From: Terebella lapidaria
Taxonomy: Eukaryota; Annelida; Polychaeta; Terebellida; Terebellidae
DNA: 64,000 nucleotides
Direction: 5' to 3'
NCBI GenBank assembly: GCA_949152475.1
Contig: OX424555.1
Span: forward strand, 20,726,868 to 20,790,867
In this document: positions 26,791-38,965 of the stretch, in pieces
Layout of the letters: each line of letters opens with the position of its first letter
Numbering within the stretch: the stretch's first letter is position 1
Notes under the pieces: generated by a model
What the model was told of the DNA's origin: nothing
Databases searched by the model: none
What the model saw: only the letters and a program-made list of their open reading frames with translations
Position numbers and translations under genes: made by a program

Positions 26791-27215
26791 TAATGTTTAT
26801 TCAGAACCAATCACCTACATATTCAAGCTATAATCACTTTTAGAATTGACAAAATTTATTCATCCTGCGGTAACTTCATTGTGTCCATAGAATGAGAAAT
26901 CATACAAATTTGGGTCTGGAATTGTGTATAAGGTGCCTAAATAAAGTTGCCAAATCAAGATTCAAATTCGGGACAGTAAATCTCGCATCAATTTTTTCCT
27001 CAAAGCGGCCCGCCTTGTGGGCGAGTTCTACACACAGTCTCATGACGTCATTGGAATTTATCTAGATAATGTGGCAACCGGATACTTAATGTGGCAATCT
27101 AAGTATCTGTTGTTAATCCGTGCATATTCCCTATATATTCCCGACTATCTCGATATGTACTTTCAAGTTTGCGTGACAAACGAGAATACTAAATTTGGCT
27201 GATTTTAAAATAGAT
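26790..27215 (+). repeat. Inverted repeat pair, left arm
   Basis: This segment is present in reverse orientation at about 30735-31200. Shared words include 'gttgccaaatcaagattc', 'gcatcaattttttcctcaa' and 'ggctgattttaaaat'. The pair encloses duplication unit 2 and mobile element copy 2. The differences between the arms are scattered, so this is not a recent foldback. Confidence 0.8.
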
Positions 27216-27856
27216 TTCAACTTTCATATATATACATACATTACATGTATCGGAATTTTGGATCGACAAACCGCAAGTACATGTTAACCCAGCCATCAAC
27301 CATACACGCTTTAAAACATGAAAGACAAAAGCTGATGGCACAACTAATAGCAATACTCGTCCGTTTGCACCCTGATGTTCATCCATATCCAATTGATCTA
27401 GTGCAAAGAGAACAAAGCTTCGATCGTCTTTTCGCTTGAGGCAACACTTGTGCTAGTGGTGCACACCCCACAACATATTGCGTGTAACTTTTTCAACATA
27501 GGATCAATCGGTATATACTTAGAAGTACCCAGCTATTGTGGCGTTATTATACCATTCACCGGCCATTATAAATTGCCTGTTTTTGACGTCCCTGTATTGC
27601 AAATAGACTTTATCATATATCTCCCCAGGCACCTACATCTACGGGGTGTTCACCATTTGAATGAATATCATGATATATTTATCAATCGAGATAAGTAAAA
27701 GAATCTATCCTGTACAATGTAGGATGAAATAGATGTTCCAAACTGAAATTAATTGTAATTTGAGTGTACTTGTTCAATATCGTGTAGCAAACGGCTATCG
27801 ATCATACCACGTGAAATTCAAATTGATGGCTTTTATAAACAAAAGGCAATTACAAT

Positions 27857-30449
27857 TTTTAGGTTACCGGACCTATGGTCCGATAACCTATTGGCATGGC
27901 GTTGCGTCCGTCGTTGTCGTCCGTCGTCGTCCACATATTTATCTTTTTGTTTACGATCCAATTTTTCTGAAATTTTGCACAAAAAAGGCTTAACAATAAT
28001 TCAAGGAGCTATTTTTTCAGTTTTTTTATTTTCGCATTTCTCACAAAATGGCGGCCGTTTTCGACGAAAATTGTCTGATTTTGGACTTCGGCGCCATTTT
28101 CTCAAAATCTGATCAGTAACTTTTTTCTTTTTGATACATAACTCTCCTCATATATACTTCTATGATGTGTATAAGTTTTGTTGCGCTTAAATCGCTCGAA
28201 GTGGGCCATTTTGGCCCAAACTCGGACCAAATGGGACTTGCCCATGTTAAATTCTCCTATGTTTTATAATTATCACTAATATCTCACTTAATATGGAGAT
28301 CAGAGACTAGGAATCAACTGTGGACATATAGGAAATGATATATCCTGAATATTCTCGTGACCTTGAATTTGACCTCTGACCTCAGTTTCAAGGTCAGAGC
28401 AAAAATGGCTTATATCCCGCCTATTATCGACTACAGCTTAGGAATCAATGGTGAACATACAGGAAATGATATATGCTGAATATTCTCATGATTCTGATGA
28501 CCTTGAATTTGACCTCTGACCTCATTTTCAAGGCACAGGACATAATGGCTAATATCTGGCTTGTTATCGACATTTCAGCTTAGGAATCAATTATGAACAA
28601 ATAGGATATGATATATGCAGATTATTGTCATGACCTTGAATTTGACCTTTGACTTCATTTTCAAGGTCACATGACAAAATGGCTAATATGTCACTTATTA
28701 TCGATTGTACAGCTTAGGAATCAATTGTGGACATGTAGGAAATGGTTCTTGTGACCTTGAATTTAACCTCTGACCTCATTTTCAAGGTCAAGAGCGCAAA
28801 ATGGCTAATGTCCCACTATTTATCGACTTTACAGCTCAGGAATGAATTTCGAACATGAACGAAATGTTATATTCTGAATATTGTCAAGACTTTGAGTTGG
28901 ACCTTTGACCTAATTTTCAAGGTCACAGGACAAAATGGCCATTATCTCGCTTATTATCGACTCTACAGCTTAGGAATCAATTATGAACATATGGGAATGT
29001 AAGTATCAATCTATTACCACCAATACAGTCATATTTTGATGATGCCAATAACAAACATAAAATACAACATTTTGCAATAGAAACAAAAGCCCGACCAAAT
29101 AGTATATCCAAAGACACACTGGCGTCATCAGGAGCAGACAGTGTGTACATGTAGTTGTTTCTACTGTACACCTTATGGAATTAGCATACAACTGCCCAAC
29201 AACCAATGAACATATTTTAGAAATCCGAAACAAACCCCATGGAACAGATGTATGACAAGCACATAAGTACCTAATCACAAGCCAGAAGGCTACTGAGTTG
29301 ATGGTGTCCTCGGGGACAGATTCAACATCCGCCAGCAGTGACGCCGACTCAGTGGTATGAATGTAAGTATCAATCTATACCACCAATAGTCAGATTCTGA
29401 TGATGCGAATAACAAACATAAAATACAACATTTTGCAATAGAAACCATACAGAAATTATATATACAGATTAATTATTATCTGTATAATATGTATATATAA
29501 ATTATATATACAGATTATTCTCATAACCTTGAATTTGACCTTTGACATAAATTTCAAGGTCACAGGACTAAATGACTAATATCTTGCTTATTATCAATTT
29601 TACAGGTTAGGAATCAATTGTGAGCATATAGAAAATGATATATGCTGAATATTGCCATGACCTTGAATTCGACCTTTGACCTGATTTTCAGGGTTAAAGG
29701 ACACTATTGACTTTATGGCTTGGGAATCAATTGTGTACATATAGAAATGATATACACTGAATATTTCGATGACCTTGAATTTGAACTTATATTCAAGGTC
29801 AGAGCACAAAATGACTAATATCCCGCTTATTATCGACTTTACAGCTTAGGATTCAATAGTGAACATATAGGGAATGATATGCTGAATATTTTGGTGACAA
29901 TGAAGTTGACCTTTAACTTTAGGAATCAACAGCGAACAGAAAATGATATATGGTGAATATTCTCATGACCTTGAACTTGATTTTTGACCTAATTTTCAAG
30001 GTCAGATCACGAATGGCTTATATCTCACTTATTATCAACTTTACGGCTTTGGAATCAATTGTGGTCAAACTCCAAATGATATACGCTGAATATTCTCGTG
30101 ACCTTGAATTTGACCTTTGACCTCGTTTTCAAGGCACAGGACAAAATTGCTAATATCTGGCTTGTTATCGACATTACAGCCTACGAATCAATTATGAACA
30201 ATGATATATGAAGATTATTGTCATGACCTTGAATTCGACCTTCATTTTCAAGGCCACAGGACAAAATTGCTAATATCTCTCTGTTTATTGAATTTACAGC
30301 TTAGCAATCGACTGTGGACACGATATATGCTTAATATTATATATGCTGAACATTCTCTTGAATTTGAATTTAACCAGTGGCCTGGCTAGCATCTAAAATA
30401 TTGAACATATATTGTCCAGTAACCTATCTTTGGGCTTGGCCTAATTTTA
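27857..30449 (-). mobile_element. Minisatellite-bearing mobile element, copy 2
   Basis: Inverted relative to copies 1 and 3. The element (27862-30444) is flanked by TTTTA on both sides, which is TAAAA on the element's own strand. The hairpin end is at 27861-27889, then the shortened trinucleotide tract, the 'aaaatggcggccgttttcg' arm, a degraded satellite (about 28260-30390) and the opposite end near 30420-30444. The site without the element survives in paralogs (for example near 57424 and 25712), where the two flanks are continuous. A foreign coding-like segment sits inside the satellite at 29005-29460. The satellite units are much more diverged than in copies 1 and 3, so this is the oldest copy. 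Confidence 0.85.
29005..29460 (+). repeat. Dispersed coding-like segment inside copy 2
   Basis: Starts 'gtaagtatcaatctattac' and, 357 bases later, a second partial copy starts with the same word (29364). The translated core resembles that at 58125 (SDFDDANNKRK, ASSGAD and STVH motifs), but this copy has a stop inside. Related pieces occur at 22405-22540, at 40700-40907 (minus, inside a LINE) and twice in mobile element copy 3. I do not recognise the protein. The repeated GTAAGT start resembles a splice donor. Confidence 0.6.
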
Positions 30450-30627
30450 TTCTACACATAGATTCAATTCTTATGGGTGGAAGGTGATTTTATTCTCAAT
30501 GCAAAGTGCCAATATAGTTTCGTCTAGGAACAGTGCGGTATATAAAATATTATGAGGGACATAGTGACCACGTTCCATACTTCTGTCACACCACTAGGCT
30601 GATGTATAGTGTAGCGCCGGATTGTGG

Positions 30628-30690
30628 CATTCTAGACTGGGGTAAAGTGTACAGTAGTCATTCTAGACTGGGGTAAAGTGTACAGCGCCC
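30628..30690. repeat. 31-bp direct tandem duplication
   Basis: The word 'cattctagactggggtaaag' occurs at 30628 and 30659 with a 31-base period. It sits at the breakpoint between duplication unit 2 and the right inverted arm. Confidence 0.85.
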
Positions 30691-30734
30691 TTGCTTAGAA
30701 CTACGTTCTATAAAGGAGCGCTTAAACTTGGAAT

Positions 30735-31200
30735 CAATTTTAAAATCAGCCAAATTTACCATTCTTGTTTGTCACGAAAACTCGAGATAATCGGGAATAT
30801 ATCACGAGTACATCTCGAGATAATCGGGAATATATAGGAAATATGCACAGTGCGACAATAAATACTTAGAAAATTGCCGTTAATCGTGCATGAAAACAGT
30901 GGATAGAGAATGATCGGCCTGCATTCATTGCCGGTTGCCACAGTATCTAGACAAATACCAACGACGTCATGAGACAGTGTGTAGAACTCGCCCTCAAGGC
31001 GAGCCGCTTTGAGGAAAAAATTGATGCGAGATTGACTGGCCCGAGTTTGAATCTTGATTTGGCAATTCAATTTAGGCACGTAATACACATTTTCAGATCC
31101 AAACTTTTACGATTTCTCATTCTGTAGACAAAACAAAGCTACTACAAAATAAATAGATTTTGACAATTCTAAAAGTGATTATAGCTTTAATAAATGTTAA
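30735..31200 (-). repeat. Inverted repeat pair, right arm
   Basis: Reverse-complement relative of 26790-27215. It contains an extra short tandem duplication of 'gagataatcgggaatatat' (about 30783-30840) not seen in the left arm. Its outer edge (about 31218) abuts the surviving N-terminal fragment of a receptor pseudogene, so this arm or its insertion marks where the rest of that gene was lost. Confidence 0.8.
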
Positions 31201-31220
31201 CTTTACTTAACTTTACTTTA

Positions 31221-31290
31221 AACCAACTGTCCAAGTCTCGTTCAACATGTAATTCTCCCCATCTGTCTCTATCACGGCAAGCTGCCGTTT
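31221..31290 (-). pseudogene. Receptor pseudogene, N-terminal fragment only
   Basis: Matches only the first codons of the intact receptor at 61835 (the glycosylation-type NET and the following W-T-V residues are readable) plus its upstream flank, which continues to about 32000. The start codon position reads ATA. Everything beyond codon 20 or so is replaced by the inverted-repeat arm. It is a dead relic and shows that unit 2 once carried the receptor. Confidence 0.7.
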
Positions 31291-33090
31291 TCAAGACATA
31301 CACCTGACTAGTAATAAAAAAAAACACAACGGTCTGTATTTCAGAACAATGCTGAATGATTTCTATTTTGCACAGAAATATCCATGAAATCCTGAGAACA
31401 GCGAAAAAAATTTGATGCAATAGATGTTCCTTAGCAATATGTTCGAAACCAAATCGAGACTTGAGTAGTTTGGTTCCGCTATAGAAGTATCATCAGGAAA
31501 TATGTTCCTGTCTCATTTCAATGGTGCACAATGGTTAAAATGGATATACCACCATCACGATTTTTTATGAACAGTCTATTTTATAAGACGACCAATTACA
31601 ATTTTAGATGCACGTCAATGCCTAAACGCAATATAGCAAAACTTCATATTTCTCATGTATATTGAAAACTTTGAGGTATTTCTCACTGCTACCATATACA
31701 TACTCCATTGGTGGGCGAACCATTGCTCATGAATGCCCCTTGTCCAAATACTAGGCACTCACCTGTTTCAGGTTATAAACCGTAGGAAAGGTTCCCGACA
31801 TTTCCAATTATGTGGCGAGACTGAACTTCGCTGGCCCTTATCACGGAATCAAAACTTACAACATTTACAACGCGGAAATAGGTCTGGGTGTCCATGGTGT
31901 CACAAGGGTTGAATTTGTCTTAAATCGTGTGCTATGCTAAAGCAGTAATTGGAATGAGAGAGGCATTTATTGGCAATATAGACCAATACAACACTAAGTG
32001 TCACCTGGCCTGAGCTAAATAATAAAGCGAATCGATGTCAATGAAACCCTTGTATGCCTTTGTCAAATATAGACCAGTCTAGACAATGACATTTGTTTAT
32101 ACTGACTAGTCCTGCCTTGATATTATATAAATGTGTTTCACGAAATATTTTGATCACAAAGACAATGATCAAGTAATGCACTTAGAATGTTTTTACAGAA
32201 AGTCATGTCAGTGTGCTGGTTGCTAGTTCAGTTGTTGAAAATACTCTTGGCGTTGGCAATTGCTGTGTCAAGTGAATGATACATAGGTCCGTATCGACTA
32301 TTCAGATGATTTCATATAATTATGCACTTTATGATGGTATATATATAATATGCATGTACATTCTGCTACCTAATTGCATGCTAAAATTGTAAGAATTGTA
32401 TGCTATGGTTTTTTCGACTTGTTTACGTCGTTTTTGGTTAATATTATTGTGATGCCAAACGGTATCGTATTATACTTAGGCATACATGTACTTCATCTGG
32501 GCATCAAATGGAAACTTGCCACCAAACTGCAAACTTTTTATCAAGTAGGAATGGAAGTGTTGTTTTACGAACATACTCATTTCAATAGATTGCACTGCTA
32601 CAAAGCAGCGAATGCAAAAACTCGGGTGCAGACGCAGAAATTATATGATGGGGATAAATTTACCATTGGCCATATAAGGGGGAGTGTAACCCAATGTTAG
32701 CTACTGGTCCCATTGTTCTCCAGAGGTCGATAACTAACTTATACACCCGCTAGCAGGTATATAACTAACAACAATAAAGCCAGTAGCTTTATCTGGCGCT
32801 TCGGTGAATTAGAATATTATGAAACCTCGCGGCTTCGCCGCTCGGTCCATAATATTCTAATTCACCTCGCGCTCAGTGTATATCTATTACTTAATTTTAG
32901 CCCTGTCATATAATTTCTGGGTCCGTATGGGATATTGTGCATTTGCGGTTTTTATAACGGCACAAAAATGGTGTAAACGAGTTTCAAAAATCCCGTAAAC
33001 CAAGCTGCAATTAAATAGTGTAGTGATTGTTTCATTAGTGGTAATTTTGGCTCTTCGAACAACAAATACAGTTGCTCCACATATAACTGA
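31291..33090 (+). repeat. Right-array duplication unit 2, distal flank
   Basis: Shares order and sequence with the regions upstream of the other receptor copies (39000-40000, 44000-45000, 61860-62510). Landmarks: 'aagtgtcacctggcctgag' (31997), 'gaccagtctagacaatgac' (32070), 'cctaattgcatgctaaaat' (32370). The 108-codon open frame at 32374-32700 lies in this repeat, is not open in its paralogs and is not a gene I can support. Confidence 0.7.
32813..32866. repeat. 54-bp hairpin
   Basis: Arms 'ggtgaattagaatattatg' and 'cataatattctaattcacc' pair perfectly over 19 bases. The GC-rich centre 'gcggcttcgccgc' can pair again. It resembles the hairpin at 1749-1848 in layout (AT-rich arms, GC-rich 'gcg..cttcgc' centre), which suggests the same foldback family. 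Confidence 0.85.
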
Positions 33091-33119
33091 CTATCAAACA
33101 TTGTGTACTTCGAAACATG

Positions 33120-33287
33120 TAGGACAAACGATGTCTTCTAAACGCTGGTACGCTGGTATACTGGTACAAGCATTGTGAATCTTATTGAGGCATACACGAA
33201 ATGAGCAGTATTGTTGAGTTCATGCACCTTGCAATGCTTGTACCAGCATACCAGTGTACCAGCGTTTAGAAGACATCGTAGGACAAA
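33120..33287. mobile_element. 150-bp foldback MITE with 9-bp target duplication
   Basis: The insertion at 33129-33278 starts 'cgatgtcttctaaacgctgg' and ends with its reverse complement. The arms run about 48 bases with two mismatches around a roughly 55-base loop. It is flanked by 'taggacaaa' on both sides (33120-33128 and 33279-33287). Paralogous units have a single 'aggacaaa' here, so this is a clean insertion. A 9-bp duplication with long inverted repeats fits the Mutator-like or Merlin-like groups; it has no coding capacity. Confidence 0.9.
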
Positions 33288-33791
33288 AGCTGATGGCACA
33301 ACAAATAGCAGTACTCGTCCAACATTGGTGGACTGGTGGTACTCACTCTACAACATACCTGTTACAGTATATGATCAATTGGTATATACTTGAAACTACC
33401 CAGGATTTGTGGCAACGATATACCATTCACGGGCAATTTGCCTTGAATCTCATGTCACTGTATTCGAATCTAAATTACCAATTACTTCCCCAGGCATTGA
33501 CTACATATGAAATGTTTTGTTGGCAAGAAATTGATCAAGTAATGTACTGTATTCTGACTGTGCTGGTAGCTAGCAAAGTAGGTATTTATTATTCAGACTC
33601 TGTCATATAATACACTTAATGATGGTATCTATAGAATATGCAAGCACATTCTGCTAACTAATTGCATGCTAAAAATGTAGGTATTATACTTTAAAAATCA
33701 GAGTATACACACCTGCAATTGAGCTGTGTATCGGCATTTTGGAGCTTCAAACAACAAGTACATGTCAACCCAGTGAAACAGGAAGGACAAA

Positions 33792-36105
33792 TTAAGGTTG
33801 TTCGATACACCGAACGCGTCATCAATGTGGCCCGTCTATGGTTGACCAAACGTGTTATAAACAGCGAATGTAACGGCGGGGTGAAATAGGGATCGGCGGG
33901 GTATGAATGTTGCCGTGCAATGGGAGTACTGGAAAATCCGGCGGTCTGTAATCAGTACGGCGGAGTCTCGACTTGAACACACAAAGTACTGGAAGCATCA
34001 CAGCATATGTCTAGTATCTTTCAGTGGGCCAGCCTCGGTTAAGAAGATAATACTACTAGAACATCCATTCGTTACATAGTTTTAATATGTATATGAGTAA
34101 ACGTTTGCACAACAAAACTAGTAGACCTAACAATTTCCAAATCTTCTGATTAACATAATCAAACAGATCGTAAAATTATTCAAAACACTGTTAAATAAAT
34201 TGACAACACTTCTGTGGATCATGGCATAATTTTCAATACAACTCTAGCTCAGCGATAATAATATTTTGAAAGACTATTCATGGTATTGCAGATCTCGTAG
34301 GGCTAATAAGCATGAATGTACTAGTATGGCATAACACATGGAATTTGTTGCTACTTGACTTGAGTGGACCAAGGACAAAAGATACAACGAATGCAAGAGC
34401 AAATTTGAGGGGTGGGGGGGGGGGGGAGTTGCTAGCGCAAGTGGCGCTCATTACTTTGTATATGATATCTGTGTAAGACCAATAAAACAAGTGTGAGGGT
34501 TTCTTCCGTTTCTTACCACATCCTCCAATCCGCCGAATCCTGAATTTTGTGCCCCTGTGGAGTGTTTTCTTCACAATTCCAATCTCTTAGAACTTCAAAG
34601 TTCACCACAAAATATCCAAAGGTCGTCACACACTCTTTTATAATAGTTTGTCCTATGCGCCCCTAAGTTTGTCCAAACACGCATATGCATTTCCAGTTCC
34701 ACTAAGCAACATTCCATTGACATACATCAATTCCTCTATAGCCTGTCCATTATATAGCCTGAATATACCAAATGTTCACTCTTTAAGAGGAATACATCAT
34801 AAGAAGAGCTCAGCTTCATTGGGCCGCAACAATTACAGCCCACCAGGCTCGATTTCGCGGGGCTTCGTTTTCGTTACAGTTGTCATTTTTGACACGTTTC
34901 GTCTACCATACCCGTTCCGCTATGTAAGCCGAATGGGGCTAACTTTTTTGTTTCCGCAGCTTATCTGCCCAGAAATTTACACTATGTTAGGCGATTTTCT
35001 GCCAAAATTCATCGAGATGCATGAAATAGACCTATAGACGAAATAATCTCCAAAATTCACCGCGCACAGATCAGCGCTACCCTCTCAGTCAAATCCGTTA
35101 TCAGCCATTTATATATAATAAGCTATATCCTCACGTTTTCCGCATGTATAGGCCTACAAGTTATCGCAAAATCCTGTGCCAAATGTGGCGGTCATCTTGC
35201 TCAAGCTAATTGGGTGAAATTTATTCCTAAAGTTCTACTGACTTGCCAAATTTGATGGGGATATTTCAACTATAAGGCCTACTGAGTTGGCGACCGGAGA
35301 GAATCTCATCTGAGCCAATTGACCAGTCAACATCTAGGGGTTCATTCTAGCAGCCTTACCTTATGCTAATGATCACATCTACCATGCCAGCCTTTTATAC
35401 ATTTCTGAGTCAAGTCAGAACATACAATATATGAAATATATGATTTTTTTTCAATTCATACTCACAAAAACTTGAATAATTTGACATAGTATGCACTCCA
35501 AATTCATGAAATTATTGATTTTTTGTTACCATAAAATGACACGTTTCATGTTTTAACGCTTATATCGCGAAAAGTAACCTGGATAGGTATATTTTTTACA
35601 TCATTTTTACAAACCCAAAATATCATTGAAGAAATATGTGTAAAAAAATTAGAAAAAAACACTGTATTACTGACCGAGCAGTGATACTCAACGTTGTATG
35701 GATTATCAGAAGTTACTCTTTTTCTGTAAAATTTCAGTGCTGAAATATATACACAAGTTCTTACTCTTGCCACGAAACATATCAAACTCAGTGCTAGCGA
35801 ATTTTGTTTCATCAGTTTAATGAACCGTTGCATATACAACAGTTCTGTACTGAAAAATCCTATAAATATATAGTTTTAGGCAAAAATATGCAGTTAGATT
35901 GCATGTCATGATGTAATGGATTGTGGCTATTGCTGAGGTACTTTCAAGACTGATAGGAGGTCAACAAAATGCATCATAGCAAAAAATATCATACGGTGAC
36001 CTACTATTTTTTTCTGCTTTTTGTAACCATCACATATCTAGCTATCAAGAAATATAACTTTTTACTCAATAAAAACACCTTTCCGGGTGTTTCGAACAAC
36101 CTTAA
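33792..36105. mobile_element. TTAA-flanked non-autonomous DNA transposon
   Basis: The body (33796-36101, 2306 bp) is bounded by TTAA on both sides. Its termini are inverted: left 'ggttgttcgatacacc', right 'gggtgtttcgaacaacc', with one mismatch over 16 bases. TTAA duplication is typical of piggyBac and Kolobok superfamilies. No transposase is visible: the longest frames are 129 codons (34648-35037, plus) and 98 codons (34278-34574, minus) and neither resembles one. The right flank continues into a sequence that in unit 7 reads 'gattaaggacactcatacc', so the target TTAA was there before. The left flank does not match that site, so a deletion accompanied or followed insertion. Confidence 0.8.
34409..34427. 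repeat. Poly-G run
   Basis: About 17 G in 19 bases on the plus strand, inside the TTAA-flanked element. Could form a G-quadruplex and is prone to length error. Confidence 0.85.
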
Positions 36106-37164
36106 GGACATTCATACCACGCAAAATTCAAACTGATGGCTTTTATAAACGAGAGTCAATTACAATTTTTGTTCTACACATAGATTTAATGTTTATGGGG
36201 GGAAGGTATTTTGTTCTTAATACAAGAACCATTATACTTTCGTCTAGGAACAATGCGACATATAAAATATTATAAGGGACAAAGCGCCAACAGTCCATAT
36301 TTATTCAGCCAATCAACGCAATATTTTTGCACTTCTGTGACACCACTAAGCTGATGTATTATGAAATAAACATTATCGGCATAAGACCACATACGTGAAC
36401 AAAGTGTTGTTTTGTTTTTGCATGGCATCTGAACGAACCCATATATTTGGGTGATGTAATGCAAAAGCAATTGTTTGTTGTTAAAGTGATATTGGCAGGA
36501 AAACTATTTTTTTCGAAATCAGTTACATATATGCCTGTGGTCTCAGAAAAATAGGTTGCAAAACAAACTATGCTTGATCAGATGGATAAATCAACCATTT
36601 GACAGTACTAGCAGCCGCTTTTCTTTTGTTTTGTGCGCCACTCAGATTTGCTAGAACGCTCGATTTGCTAGAACATACACGAGTAAGCTGAAATCGCACT
36701 GCATCACGGGATACAAAGCACCAAGAATGGCGGTAATGTAAACAAACTCAAAATATCTCCACCAGAAATTCACAACGAAATCAATTAGAAAGGGGCGTGT
36801 GACTGGGCAAGATATATAGCTGTTAAGTTTTCTTCGTTCGATCAGAAAGATATGGAAAAATCCATAACTTGCTGCCAATATTATGGATAAATATTGAATT
36901 ATAAAAATATGGTGGTCGGGTAATAGTACTTGAAATGAGTAATAAGAGAACACCACTAAACAGAATTATATCAGTGTTAAGACACTGGACACCGCATAGG
37001 ATAATACATTATCTGGTTAAATCGAATAAAATGACATATCCACTTCACAACATAATATTCAAGCACCAAACCAAGATGGAGAATATCGGCGCTCAAAAAA
37101 AAACCGACACGACAATGCAGACATAAAGGGTTGCTGCTCTCTAAGGCTGTTTGTCGGCATTTCT

Positions 37165-38898
37165 GTGGAGTAGCGTCACACGTTCTGACACGGAGTCTCT
37201 TCCACCGAGAGGTTCGAGGTCATTGGGTGACGCCGAATCCGTAATTGGGTGAAAAAGGACGTAAATCTTGGCACGACTCATTGCTCCACGATAAAGCGTG
37301 AAAGCAAGAAAAAGAACCATGATATTTCCAGCAAATTTGCTCGATTGATCATACTGTAAAAGGGTGTCGATGAGAAAGCCGTGTAATGATGGCGGAGGTG
37401 ACTGCTGTTTAGCCATAATCCCTACTATATGTACAAAACGATGACCGTCCAACGGTATGTAGCACACAGTGTGCAGAAGTAGGAAGTAGGAAAAAAAACG
37501 TTTGTTTTTGTTTGTGTTCCGTTTGTTTTCTGTTGGAGTTCAAGTCCGGGGTCACTTGTAGGGATTGTTAAATGTAACGGTTTATTTCCACGGACGCATC
37601 ATCATCCAATAGCCCGTCTCTGTGGCGAAAACACAGGCACTTGTATAGAAGCGAGCGAGAACAACAGACAACTGCAGCCAGAATGATAATGATGGGGATG
37701 AAGGCATTCACAAAGTCATCCCCTTCTGCCAATTTATGGTGAATGGATTTATAGTCATATAGCTCCATACACACCAGTCTTTTTTCCCAAAAGCGTATGC
37801 GCCATAAAAAAATACTAATATTCATATGCACACGGCAGTAATTGCTGCTGTTATCATTAAAACACGCGGTCCCCAGCAATGACAGAACTTCCGGCAGAAG
37901 CTCCCTGGTGTCATGCATTTGGCGCTGAGAAATACGATGCACCAGACGGCCAGGAACTTGGGAGATACAAGAGAGGAACGTCGAAAACTGGCACCAGCCT
38001 CCTACGTGAAACATGGACAGATTGACGCCCATGTCCTCGATCCACGTGTGGAACAAAGATCTGCCACGAATATATCCGTGAGATAGTAGGTACCATGCTG
38101 TGCGCAAGAGATTGGTTCCCTCAATGTGAGGTACTTAGCAGGTTTCCCAGAAATTCAAGAGGCTATATGCAAGGTAGATATTACATATGAAACTGACGTA
38201 CTATCTGCTGTAACTCCATTAACCCAGGCTCCAGGATCATCAACTGACAACTGCAGCCAGAATGATAATGATGGGGATGAAGGCATTCACAAAGTCATCC
38301 CCTTCTGCCAATTTATGGTGAATGGATTTATAGTCATATAGCTCCATACACACCAGTCTTTTTTCCCAAAAGCGTATGCGCCATAAAAAAATACTAATAT
38401 TCATATGCACACGGCAGTAATTGCTGCTGTTATCATTAAAACACGCGGTCCCCAGCAATGACAGAACTTCCGGCAGAAGCTCCCTGGTGTCATGCATTTG
38501 GCGCTGAGAAATACGATGCACCAGACGGCCAGGAACTTGGGAGATACAAGAGAGGAACGTCGAAAACTGGCACCAGCCTCCTACGTGAAACATGGACAGA
38601 TTGACGCCCATGTCCTCGATCCACGTGTGGAACAAAGATCTGCCACGAATATATCCGTGAGATAGTAGGTACCATGCTGTGCGCAAGAGATTGGTTCCCT
38701 CAATGTGAGGTACTTAGCAGGTTTCCCAGAAATTCAAGAGGCTATATGCAAGGTAGATATTACATATGAAACTGACGTACTATCTGCTGTAACTCCATTA
38801 ACCCAGGCTCCAGGATCATCAACTGATTCTGCCTGTCCATCTCTGCGCCCACTGTCCAAGTCTCATTCAACATTCTCGCCATCTGTCTCTATCATGGC
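37165..38898 (-). pseudogene. Class-A receptor pseudogene (unit 3)
   Basis: Clear relative of the intact receptor at 60687-61835. Breaks visible: a 5-base deletion near codon 8 that leads to an early stop (shared with the unit 4 copy), a deletion in the TM2 region, an extra G in the third transmembrane segment ('aacttgggagat' against 'aacttggagat' in the intact gene), further indels before TM4 and between TM5 and TM6, and an internal identical 579-bp duplication. Long fragments remain readable (179 codons at 37568-38107 and 108 codons at 37141-37467), including the Cys of TM3, the TM5 region and a TM6 segment with a CYxP-like motif. It cannot make a full receptor. Confidence 0.9.
37667..38824. 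repeat. Identical 579-bp tandem duplication
   Basis: Positions 37667-38245 and 38246-38824 are the same at every line I compared, in direct orientation and immediately adjacent. The duplicated piece covers the N-terminal region to about TM5 of the receptor pseudogene. Total identity, in a region where paralogs differ at many sites, means either a very recent event or an assembly duplicate. Confidence 0.95.
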
Positions 38899-38925
38899 AA
38901 CTTGCAGCTGTCTTCAAGACATACA

Positions 38926-38929
<4 letters not shown>

Positions 38930-38964
<35 letters not shown>
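38930..38964. repeat. (AAT)n microsatellite
   Basis: About 11-12 AAT units just upstream of the unit 3 receptor pseudogene. The intact locus has only 'cctgaataaaac' here, and unit 4 has 'cctgaattataatg', so the expansion is specific to this copy. Confidence 0.95.

Positions 38965-38965
<1 letters not shown>

Larger units (their letters stand above)
27245..30735 (+). repeat. Right-array duplication unit 2, proximal part
   Basis: Carries the 'aagctgatggcacaactaa' marker (about 27330) and the 'ggcaattacaattttt' marker, which is split by mobile element copy 2 and resumes as 'attctacacatagattcaa' after it. The unit then ends abruptly near 30610 and is followed by a 31-bp duplicated word and the right arm of the inverted repeat. 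Confidence 0.75.

Noticed and set aside
32374..32700. 108-codon open frame with a hydrophobic start
   Set aside because: It lies in the distal flank repeated in other units, where the same frame is interrupted.
34648..35037. 129-codon open frame inside the TTAA-flanked element
   Set aside because: No transposase motif, low-complexity ends and no similarity I recognise; too little for a gene call.
37568..38107. 179-codon frame as a shorter working receptor
   Set aside because: It starts in the middle of the gene, changes frame in TM3 relative to the intact receptor and lacks TM6-TM7.
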